Positions 37,801 to 49,400 of a stretch of 64,000 nt of DNA are shown here, one piece after another. Position numbers and translations under genes: made by a program. Source of the stretch: Gymnorhina tibicen. Its lineage: Eukaryota; Chordata; Aves; Passeriformes; Artamidae. The notes beneath the pieces were generated by a model. That model was not told where the DNA came from. It saw only the letters and a list, made by a program, of their open reading frames with translations, and ran no database searches. Position 1 is the stretch's first letter; every line of letters starts with the position of its first letter. The stretch is taken from positions 2,192,546 through 2,256,545 of the forward strand of contig VXAZ01001116.1 of assembly GCA_013399875.1 (NCBI GenBank). Direction: 5' to 3'.

Positions 37801-39183
37801 TGCATCTCCAAAATTTCATAGAGCTGAAGGATTAGCAGTGGAGTTGGAGTTCTTTTCACATATGAGAGATGGCAATGCTGTTAATTGCTGTCCATGAGAA
37901 CAAGATTAGAGGCTATATGGAATAAAGCTGAACCAGAATGTTGTCTCTGAGGTTTCAGTTCAGACCTAATCTTGGTCAATAGTGACTGAAAGTTGTAACC
38001 ACTCAACAGCTGTGCAGTGTAAGCTTGGTCTGTGCTGGTGTTCCTCATGAGTGAGTGGACACATTATAGAAGTCATCAGAAGAATTGGTCTTGTCCCCCA
38101 AGGAGCCCAAGGCACTCTAGGGAGGCAGTGTGGGTTACTGCAGTACAGACCCAGACTTCTTCTGTTTTTATGGCTTGTGATCTTTTCAAAGGGTACAAAT
38201 AGTACATCTCGTGCCCTGCAATGTAATGAACAATACCATTCCACAGGACTTTCAGCAATATTCCTCTTCGAGACATGCAGTATAAAAGGCAGACACACAG
38301 ACTAGGAAACAGAGCAATTTTAAAAACTTTAGTAGATAAAAAAACTTCTTGCAAATCTGAGCAATTATGATTTATCAGGGAATGAAGTGAATTAACTACT
38401 TTTTACATTGAAATTATATCAGCCTCAGTTTTGGAGCTCTGATCCCAGCAGAGGGAGGGACAGTAGTGTAAAATTACAGATCAGAGTATGATTTTAACTG
38501 GCTTTGGATCAGTGGATCAGTGTTTTGAATAATCTTAGATTTTGAGCATTTGCCTGCTGGAATAATTACCTGCCAGTTTTTGGGAAAATATTACAGATCT
38601 AATTTTTTATGTTAAAACAGAGAGTAAAAATGTTAAACCCATTGCCAAAATAGTGAATCCTTTGTGAAAGAATAGTATGTCAACAAAATATCTAAGAGGT
38701 TCGTTGACATTGTTTGAACTTCGACACACATCTATGAGTTTCCACAGAATGAACAACAATGAAACTAAAATGAAGTCACTTAAAATAGGTCAATAATAGG
38801 CTCTGAGCTGTAGCGAAGTTTCAAGATAGGAGTCACGTTTTAATGCCAACATTGTCATAGATTAAAAGATTTTCATCTGTTTGTAACTATGCAAACACCT
38901 TTGTGCCACATTAAAATCTGTGTTTTGATATCTCCAAATGTTGAGTACTCACAGGTCTGAATTAGAAATGCATTAGGGTATTTCAGCAAGAGTCAGATGA
39001 TAGACCTGGGCAAGGAACTAGTGCTGGTCAGGCATTTATCAAGAGACCACCAGCCAGCACCAAGGCAACAAGGAGCATTTTCATTAGGGGACAGAAAATA
39101 AAGAAAAACCCCTATTATCAGTGTCCCAAAAGACTACTTGCTTCCTACAGTACATCTTCATCTCTGAGTCAAAAGAAAATAGT
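25896..39183. other. Long intergenic interval between DLD and SLC26A3
   Basis: About 13 kb in which I see no gene, RNA or clear repeat. Short open frames (for example 34346-34807) look random: no known domain, no splice-consistent homologue, skewed composition. Regulatory elements of SLC26A3 could lie here but cannot be recognised by eye. Confidence 0.6.
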
Positions 39184-39260
39184 ATAGAATAGAACAGATT
39201 AGTTCCAGTTGGAAGGATCTCACAGTGATTGTCTAGTCCAACTGTGGCTATGAAGAGCAA
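39184..39260 (-). mobile_element. CR1 3' end fragment
   Basis: Plus strand TAGAATAGAACAGATTAGTT ... CAGTTGGAAGGATCTCACAG and TTGTCTAGTCCAACTG is a reverse-complemented, decayed CR1 tail. Its extent to the right is uncertain. Confidence 0.6.
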
Positions 39261-40210
39261 GTTTCACAGCTTCTGCCTGGGACTAGTACCATATTAAATA
39301 TTTAATGGTGGCCTCACCTGAGAGAAATGTTTTTAGATAGTGCAGTTTTTAGGTGAATTTAATGTGAGAAGGATGTGTGGCATAATGAGAAATGTAACAG
39401 CACCGTAAGCAGCACAGTGATGGCATAAATTAATTGCTGCAAAGTGCCCAGTGGAGTTGACTGAAGTGAAGGTTGAGCAGATTCATTCTCCTGTGTAATG
39501 AGGGCTCCAGGGGTCATTTCTGGAGTGACCCAGGACAGTTTCTCTCCAGCACAAACATGCAAATGTGGGTTGGGACAAGGCAGAAAATAGTATTCAGGTA
39601 AGACATTGCAACAACTGTTTGTGAACATGAAGCAGAGAAGAAGCAGTCCAGACAATATGTGGAAATAAATCTTACAAATAACAAGCAGCAATATCATGCT
39701 TTTTCCTACTGAGCCTGATCCCCTTGTCACACAAATCCAAGACAATACATTCAGCCTTATCTCTGAATCCAAGAAAGGATGGCTGAGCCCTACCTGGGCT
39801 CTGCCTTTCCCGTCAGGTGTGGGTTACAGTGAGCTCCCAACCCTCCCAGCAGTGCCACAAAGAGAAACTGCTTTGGATCTACTTGTTTGTTCTTTAGAAA
39901 AATTAATTTCCTTTGAGGGAGGAAGTTTTTGGTTGTACATGGCTGACTCAGAGATAAATTAACTCAAAATCTGTCTTGTCCACTTTTTGGCTGCATCTTT
40001 AGAAAGAAATACTTCATGCTCCAGTGAAACAGTGCTCTGCAGTGGGAGGAGGAGCAGGGCAGGAGATCACCTTGGCAAAGTGAGGCAGGTGTCTCAACTA
40101 TCCCTCTTTTGATCTTCAAAGGTGGTAACGCTCAGTTTGGAGCTCACTCAGCTATGTTATGGCTACCCGCCCCACAGTACATAAAGAGCTAACCCTGTTC
40201 TTCATTTCAG
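39261..40210 (+). promoter_or_regulatory. SLC26A3 upstream region, TATA-like element at 40178-40185
   Basis: TACATAAAG (40178-40186) lies about 30 bp upstream of 40210, compatible with a TATA-driven start just before the first coding exon. However TTCTTCATTTCAG ending at 40210 is also a good splice acceptor, and the mammalian gene, as I recall, begins with a non-coding exon. The sequence does not decide. No other feature seen. Confidence 0.35.
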
Positions 40211-40409
40211 GTTTTTAAGTGCCTGGGGCAGAGAGGAGCACACACAAGTCACCGTTCTAGCCTGACATTTCAAGAGAAATGGTTGAACCTGTGGGTAACC
40301 ATTATGTTATAGCCAGACCCGTGTACTCGGAGAATGCATTCAATGAAGAGCACGAGAAATTGCACAGATACCATAAAACCTTTTGGGATCACCTGAAACT
40401 CTATTTTAG
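40211..40409 (+). CDS. SLC26A3: SLC26A3 exon with start codon (CDS from 40279)
   Basis: ATG at 40279 in the context AGAGAAATGG begins [20 protein letters not shown] and continues [20 protein letters not shown] to LYF, donor GTAAGG after 40409. The 68 bases before it are 5'UTR, bounded either by an acceptor at 40210 or by a transcription start. This is the cytosolic N-terminal tail. Confidence 0.9.
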
Positions 40410-40427
40410 GTAAGGAGATACTTTTTN

Positions 40428-40458
<31 letters not shown>

Positions 40459-43400
40459 GATTTAAGAAACAGTCCTGACTGCTCTTGGACAGCATGAACT
40501 CCATCTTGACAATGTCCATCTCCCATTCCAACATAGCAAGTGAAAATTCATTAACTAAATTCAATGTCAGATTTTTCTAATGGATTTTGACTGCTGTTAC
40601 CCTTAAAAGACTTCCAACAAATTTATCTAAGGTAGCTTCTCTATTTCTGGGCCCTTGGCAGCACAGACTCTAGGAAGACCTTATTGCACCCTTTCAGTAC
40701 CCTTAAAGGGGTCTTAATCAGAAAGACACACTCAGGCTTTTTACTACGGCCTGTTGCAGCAGGACAAGTGATGATGGTTTTAAACTAAAAGAGGGTAGAT
40801 TTGGACTGGATATAGGGAGAAATTTTTTATGATGAGGGTGGAGAGGCATTGGCACAGGTTGCCCAGAGAGGTGGTGGATGCCCTGTCCCTGGAAATGTTC
40901 AAGGTCAGACTGGGCGGGGCTCTGAGAAACCTGACCCAGTGGGTGGCATCCCTGCTTCCTGGGGTGGGGAGGTGAATTAGATGGCCATAGAGGTTTCTTT
41001 CCAACCCAAGCCATTCTATGGTTCAATGAGAATTTGGGTTGGAAAGAACCTCTGAAGGCCACTGGATACACGTTGAAGCACAGATGGCCGTGCAGGTTGA
41101 TCAGGACTGTGTCTGGGTGAGATTTTGACTTCTGGCAGTCAGAACCTGAATCCTTCCCCTTTCCTCACCTCTCTGAAACAGGCTGCAATTCACTGACAAA
41201 ATTTTGTCCCCTTGTGTCTTTGCAGCTGCTCCCCACAAAGGGTCAAAAAAATTGCTTTGGGTTTGTTTCCAGTCGTTTCCTGGCTGCCAGTGTACCGCTT
41301 CAGGGAGTGGGTCCTGAGTGACATCGTCTCTGGCATCAACACAGGGCTCGTGGCTGTGCTGCAAGGTACCTTTGGGAACTCTGTGTCCTGACACAGCCTG
41401 CTAAGCCAGGTGCCAAGGCACTGCTGGCTTCAGCCTGCAGCACACACGTCACCTTCCCCCGGCCTCTGTCTTTACAGGTCTGGCCTTTGCTTTGCTGGTG
41501 AATGTCCCCCCCAGTTATGGACTCTATGCAGCATTTTTCCCTGTCCTGGTCTATTTTATCTTTGGCACATCGAGACATATCTCCGTGGGTAAGTTCAGGC
41601 ACACCACTTACCCTCCTCACTGATGAAGAGGTACATGCTGCCCCTTTGGATCTTTTAACAAATGCCTTGTGCTGCTCAGGTCCCTTCCCCGTCCTGAGCC
41701 TCATGGTGGGAGGAGTTGTCACCAGGCTGGTCCCCGATGACAGCGTTGGAAATGGCAATTCTACAAATACCTCAGCAATAAATGATGAGAGGGTGATGGT
41801 GGCTGCATCTGTAACCTTCCTTTCTGGGGTTGTTCAGGTTGGTGAGTGTATGTGTGAGTGCACTTGTGTGAATAGATGGATGGTGGCCTGACCTTCCTCT
41901 CTGGTTTCTGCTCTTGCAGTCACCAAAGTAACCCTCTTCCACTTTCCATGTAGCTGACCCTGGCTCACTGATTAGGAGACATCTGTTCCCTCCAGTGACC
42001 AGGCACTCACATGTGCTGTGAAATCCTTGGTTTTGCACAGGCCTGAGCCCACAGCCCACACAGCTGCAACCTACACCTACAAAAAACCCAATCTGCTGGA
42101 TAGGTAAAAAGGAGCTGTGAAAGTAATGTGAATGATGCGGATGCCCCAAGGGGAGTAAAAGCTCTGCTTTGCAATAGTGAAATACTTGGATTTGTTTTTT
42201 AAAAAAACCCAGTATATCCTTACTCCCTAATAAAAAATTCCTACAGTTCCTTCCTTGCTAACATACTAATGTATTTGTTCTTTGTGAAACACTTGTACCA
42301 CGTGAAAACAGAGGAACTGAAAACCCTGAAAATAAGGATGTATATTTTAGCTATAAAACAAAATAAAAAAAGGGTTTTAACTGCTCTAGCAGTTACTCTT
42401 ACTAGTATTAGGCCCTCTGTTGCTAAATCTCAACTTTTATTGCAAGTCTGGTGATAGTACATTCCTTAATCTCTGGATGGATGGGACAAATCTTTGCTTC
42501 CATTAAATATGGTTGTCTTTCTTTCAAAGATTGGTTAAAACCACAAATGAATCCCACTGACCTATGCTCATTTTGTGTTTCAGTTGCTTCTGGGAATTTT
42601 CCAGTTTGGATTCATCGTTATTTATCTATCACAATCATTAATCAGTGGTTTCACGACTGCTGCAGCTATCCATGTTTTGGTATCTCAACTGAAATTCATG
42701 TTTCAACTACCTGTCCCGGGATTTAATAAACCATTTGGCATCATCTATGTAAGTGCTACATGTTCATTATTTGCTAATGCTATTGATGTACCTCTGATGT
42801 ATTTCTGACTGTGTATCACAAGGCAGTAATAACAGAACTCAGCAAAAAGACTGCAAAGCAGGAGGAAAAATGAGAGAAAATCAAGAGAGATATGTAATTA
42901 GTATTTGACCAATCTTTACATTTATTACCAAGCACCAAGTTAGACCCCATTGGACTAATTAGATAATATTTACTATTTTGTGTTGGTATATTTCAATTAA
43001 GCATTCAGCTCTGCCTTAAGGATTAAATTATTCATTTTTGCTGGACTGATATTATACATATTTAATTTGCATGTGACTCTGGGAGGGCTGTTGGACAAGA
43101 AAGGAGGAAGAAGAAGGATAGGAAGGAAGGAGTGGAGAGAGGCACCTGCCCAGCAATGCCATTGCTCGCATTTCCTGTCACGGACATGTCTGTTGTTCCA
43201 GCCATCCCTCAGGAGAAAATCAGGAGAGGGTCACAAGTTAGTGGGAAGGGTCTTTTGCAGATGCTTCCATCATTTGGCAGATGCTTAAACATGCATGCAG
43301 GCTAGCTGTCCACACCATGCCACAGGGAGTAAATCCCAACCAGCACAATCCTTAGAGCCGTTCAGATGCAGGTTCTTCTGGAAGGGATAGTGCTCCTGTA

Positions 43401-46400
43401 CCAGCGCCTGGCTGTTTCTAAAGCACCACATATTTCTTCCTGATTCTGCAGACTCTGGAGAGCATTTTCAGCCAGATCACAGACACAAACTTTGCTGACC
43501 TTGTCACATCCCTGGTTGTAATGCTTATTGTGTTTGTGGTAAAAGAACTGAACGATCGATACAAGGAAAAGCTACCAACTCCCATCCCGATTGAACTCCT
43601 TGTGGTGAGTCACTTCCTTTGATTTTGCAATTGCTCCATGTTATGACATGGGAAGCAGAGTTTTAACTATTCCTTCTCCTGTTATCCATTAAATGATGTG
43701 TTATCATTTTACCTATAAGGAAAAATTTACAGCATTCAGGAGCTATTGTGAGATGTTTTGCCTCCACTTAGCTGTTCTTAACTGAACATATCTGTGGTGT
43801 TATAAACTATGGATTTTTTCCTTGGACAAAGTAGGCTCTGACACCAGCCAGCTGCATTCTCACAGCTGAGGCCCCTCTGCACCACACCTTCAAGCAGCCA
43901 CTGAAGTCCTGGACATCTATGGCCACACAAAAAATTATTTTGCCCTCCAGCAGCAGAAGGTTTTGTCCACTCTGAGCAGCAGAGGGGTGGAGGAAGCCTC
44001 ACAAGGGCAGCAAGCTCCTAAAATCCTGGAGGGTGTTATATAGACTCAATTAATTAGCACTTGTTTTCCCCCAGAGTCATTACAGCACCTTGTTAGAACA
44101 TACCTGGTTTACTGGGTGGGATGATCTCTGTTGTTAGTAAGATATTATGTTATAATCTGTGTGATTTATGAATGTAAACCCATACCTGTAAGGTCATTCA
44201 GGAATGACATCTGAACAGCAAAGGGATATGAAAACTTGGGGCATAATTCTGCCACTAGTGATGAGGCTGGAGGGCGTGTGAGAGAAGGAAGGTAGTGGTA
44301 TTTAATAGATTCTTCACACTCTTGCTTGAATGTGCCTAATGGAGATGTGGTTTATCTTTCAGACAATCTTAGCAGCACTGATATCCCATTTTGCCAACTT
44401 TGAAGAAAAATTTAATGTAGCTGTGGTTGGAAAACTAGAGGAAGGGTAAGTGATTTGCTTACAATTCACCACCGGAGCAAAACGTTCCCTCTAGTTCGGC
44501 AATGTTAAATGAGTTCAGCTATGTTTCTGATTAAAATTATCTGCTTCATCTTCTTTCAGTGGGTAAATAAACATTTTTCTCTCAGTGATATGGCACACTT
44601 TCAATACACAAAAGTTACTCACTAGAGCACATCTCCTACTCATCAAGGAATACACTGAGACATGAAATAATTGTGTCCTTCACTTTGTGAGACAGCTGTT
44701 GAGCAGGAGGCTGGTGTTTGTCCTTTTTATTGAACTACTCACTCCTGAACTCCTCCGTTTCCCTCACAATACATGCATAGTTCAGCAGCCACCACCAGCC
44801 CTGAGAAGCCACCAGGACCCTGCACAATTCTCCTGCCTGATCCCATGATCAACCACCAGCATATCCTCCAGACGTCTCAACATCTGTCCCTCCAGGACTA
44901 TATCCACATAAAGATTACTTATCCACATACAGAATATATCTCTATATATAGACTTCATCCGGCTATGCCAGAATTTTGGCATAAAGAATCAGGAGGCACA
45001 TGTTAAGTTAAAAATAGGGAGGAAGACATTTACTAGGACAGCAGAGTGAGTCTGAGATGGTCTCTGTAGGCCCAGGGGTGTCAGTAGGTGAAGTTTGCAG
45101 AGGAACATCTCTTTCTGCTCAAGTCTTCTTTCTTCAGATTTCAGTTCACTGAAAAAAAAAGAAGGGGAAAAAAAAGCCCAGAGAGGAATTCTCCCTAGGA
45201 TCTGCAAAAGACCCTTAGGCATCTCCTTAATGAGTAGAGTGTTTTGTCTCTCAGGTTTCAAATGCCTGTTGCACCTGATGTAGGCGTCCTCCAGAACTGT
45301 ATTGGTGACGGCTTTTCCATCGCAATTGTTGGGTTTGCAGTAGCGTTCTCCGTGGCTAAAGTGTATTCCATCAAGCATGACTACCCCATAGATGGCAACC
45401 AGGTAGGCAAATAACACAGAGATCAATATATTTGCATTTATCAATGGGAAATAAGTCATTTTAGGAAAGCTTTGCTTTGTGAATAAGTGTCATGAACCAG
45501 CTTTTAAGAACAATCTCTTTTATTTTTATTTCAGGAGCTAATTGCTTTTGGGCTGGGTAATATAGTTGGTGGATCATTCAAGGGATTTGCCGCCAGCACT
45601 GCTCTGACAAGATCAGGTGTGCAGGAGAGCACAGGAGGCAAAACACAGGTATAAAAGACAACAGGTCATGATGGCATTTAATGAAAGATGGCTCTTTTTT
45701 TCTTAGCTAACCATAATGCCTGTGGGCACTTATTCATTGTGGAATTGTTCTCTCATGCAGATTGCTGGTATTATCTCATCTGTCATTGTTTTGGTTGTGA
45801 TCTTGGCCATTGGGTTTCTCCTGGCACCATTACAGAAGGTATTCACTGGTTTCATCTAATGTTTCCTCCTGCTTCCCAGAGACAGGGCTGCTCTAGGAGT
45901 CCTTGTGAGTGTTCAGAGACTTCAGTAGGGGCCAAATAAGGTTTGAAAAGTTTTGTTCTTCTTCCCACATTATGCTGGAAAGGACCACTACATCTGGTCC
46001 CTCAAAGGGAGCACAAGTACCCAAACACCAAAAAAACACCAACTTTCAGCTGCCAAAAATAAGTGGGATTTACAGCCTCAAGTCAGACACCTGCACTGCA
46101 CCATGGCTGGGGATGTTCCAGCAGCAGTGATACACCGGGAGCAGCTCCCTGGCCTTTCAGCTGCACTTCAGCCCTATTTGTATGCTCTTTTAATTCCTAA
46201 TGTTCCAACGTTTTCTTTGCTTGCTTAAACATGCAACGTGTTTTGGTCTTTTTAACAGTCAGTCCTTGCTTCTTTGGCTCTTGGCAACTTGAAAGGAATG
46301 CTCATGCAGTTCAAGGAAGTAGGCATCCTATGGAGAAAGGACAAGTATGACTGTGTAAGTTGAGTTTCACAGGCATCAGAAGTTAAGTGCTCTGAAAAAG

Positions 46401-49400
46401 TAGTCTATTATATGAGTTTTCTTCTTTTTTAATCCCTGTTTTATTTCACTAAACAGAAAGGACAATAGTGGCATGCCTTTTTTACTGGTATACCCCTTGC
46501 TTATATTTTCCATTTTGTCCCACTTATTTTGAGTCGATTCTCACTGTTAACTTAATTTTCATCCATTTCATCAAAATCTATTAAAATAGTGCATTATATA
46601 AAGTCAAATAGAGAAGACAGTTACAGAAAATGCCTAAATAACAGAAAATATCCAAAAAAGCTACTGCACTGACTAAGCATTCAGGGGCACTTTCTCACAA
46701 TCACACAATGTGTTATATGGAAGATACACAACAAAAAACAAATGACAACTGGGACTTGAAGAGTTTACTCCAAATGGTAAAGCTTGTGGCTAGAGGGCAT
46801 GACTGGTTACCTCTAACACTCAGAAAATTTAGGCTCACAAATGGTGCCAGGCCTTAGTTTTCCCAACTATCAAACAGTTATTTGCCCCATGAAAATGCTT
46901 TGAGCCCTGTGGCTAAAAGTTATTCAGTATTACCTGGTCATTTATCAGTCGTGTACATTCACAGCACCTATATTTGCACATTTACAACTCTCAGCTTTAC
47001 CAGAATTCTGATTTACTTCTAATCTTGCATTTCTGCTGGATTTTTATTGAGCATTTAGTGAACCACCTATCTCATTTCAAGCCTTTATTGTCTAGAAATT
47101 ATCGTCCCTAGAAACACTCCCTGGTGCTGGGGTGGTGACTCTGGCCCTGTTTTACAAGAAAAAAAACTTCACCAAAAGCAGATGAACATCTTGGACCAGA
47201 TCTGAGATCTGTTCCTGCTCCCACCCTGAGCTCACAACCCCGGTTCTTGACATGCTCATAATATTGCCATCCACTGGCTCATTACAGGTTATATGGGTGA
47301 TGACTTTCTTATCTGCTGTCTTTCTTGGCTTGGACATTGGACTAGCAACAGCTGTGGCATTCCAGCTGCTGACTGTGGTGATCCGCTCCCAGATGTGAGT
47401 ACTTGTTGAATGCAATGGTATCCCAGGGCCTCCTGTTATAAGTTGTCTCCCTCTGTACAGAGAAGGGCAACAGCCCCATCCGTGCCTTGGTCTGTCCAGC
47501 AACTGTGCATGGAGAAACTATTTAGATATGTAAACCTTTGGATGTGGGTCTTGCTTCAGTCTGCCAGCCCAGCTGAGATGGTTTTATTTGATCCTTCCCA
47601 TCCAAGTTTCCATGTAGGACACCAATAATTGTGTGTATGTTTGTTCACAGCCCAAGCTGCACTGTTTTGGCCAATGTTGGGAGAAGTAACATCTACAGAA
47701 ACAGGAAGGATTACACTGATGTAAGAAATGTCTCGTTTTTTTTATCATCTGCTTCACATGTGCTTCTACAGCAAACGTTGCTACTGACACTTCTCCTTCA
47801 TTCTACAGATCTATGAGCCAGAGGGAGTAAAGATTTTCAGATGTTCCTCTCCGATCTTCTTTGCTAATATTGAATTCTTCAGAGAGAAACTCATCACTGC
47901 TGTAAGTATCTGGGGCTGTCCTGAACATATGAACGCATTAAAGTGAATACAGTTTCCCTATAATTACTGTATATGCAGTCAGTCCACAGTTCAAGAGTGA
48001 ATTGTCATTAATTATTCAGATATTGTTGCTACTTCTGTAACATAACATGTATGCTCACACCTCTGAGAACAGCCTGACTCATGCTGAACTTACACCATAG
48101 CAATGTTTATACCATATTTATACTTATATCATAACAATACATATTATGAGAAGAAAGTAGTGCAAACATAGATAATATAAAGGGAAATTTTTTCTTTATT
48201 TTTTTTTAATTTGCACTTATGTTGTTTACAGACAATAAATGCTAGTTTACTCATCTTGCCCCAAGAACGTAACCACAGCAGTCAGAAAAACTCCAAATGG
48301 AATCATTCTATCAAAGAGTTCTTAACATCTTTCATAACAAACTGGTGAATGCAGCCAGTCTTTCCATAACCAGCACAGAGATCCAGGACCCCTGAGCCCT
48401 CACCGTGTGAATGAGGCCCACTGTCCCCAGCCCAAACACAACTTGCACCATAGCCTCCCCTTCCTGCTGCTCTTAGTGGGGAGTTGATAAGCAGTGACTA
48501 CCCCAAGCACTGGTAATGAGCAGCTCATTCTTCACATGAGGGACTGAAACTGGAAGAGGAATGAGGGAATCTGATGCATTTGGTTCTCCATGTGCTTGGC
48601 TTTCACCTCAGAAGAGCCTGAAGGGTTTTTTTTCTGTGACTGCAGATGTTCACACCACTCTTTCTCTACAAGCACAGGTACTTCTAATGCCTTTCTCCTT
48701 TATGCACTAGATGGATGAGGCAGAAGACTTGAAAGAATTTAGTATTTTACCCTAATTTTATTATTAGCCTAATTTACCTGCCATCTAATTTTGTTAAAAC
48801 CAGCTCAGAGGTTCAAGAGATATGCAGCCAACATGATAAAATCTGGCTTTCTTCTTCAGGAAAAACCGTGGGTGAATGACCCACTCTGCAGTCAGGTGGC
48901 ACAAAGCAGATACAACCCGTGAGCTCTCTGATCTTGGTCACCTGGGTGACCGTCTGAAAATGCAGATGACTAGGACATGGCCAGCACTGTGCCACCCTGC
49001 TGGAGTTACTGGCCTGTGCTAAGCATTGTCCCTGCTATAATGCTGTCCACGGTGGTCTCCTAAAGCAGTATGGATAGCCCTGCCTGATTCGTAGCCATTC
49101 CTGTAGACATCCTTCCAACCAAGAAAGAGCCCTTGTTTGAATTTGTGAAAAGTAGTAGACAACATCAAGTTCAAACTATGGTCATCATGACTGTAAAGAA
49201 AATCCACATGAGATGCTTTGTCTTTCACCTGGTGTCACAGAGGTGTTTCTTTTTTTAATTACTGGAAGTGCTGGTTTTGCAGGTTGGCTTCAACCCGCTG
49301 AGAGTCCTGAGGAAGCGCAATAAAGCTCTGAGGAAGATTAGGAAGATGCTGAAGAAAGGCGAGCTGCAAGTGACACCGGTATGTAAGGCAACCCCCCGGG

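Larger units (their letters stand above)
40410..41225 (+). other. SLC26A3 intron 1 (coding numbering)
   Basis: 816-bp intron. A poly-T tract with one N (40422-40454) follows the donor closely, and a CR1 fragment occupies 40665-41029. Confidence 0.8.

Noticed and set aside
44989..45459. 156-codon minus-strand frame
   Set aside because: Antisense to SLC26A3 exon 8 and intron sequence.
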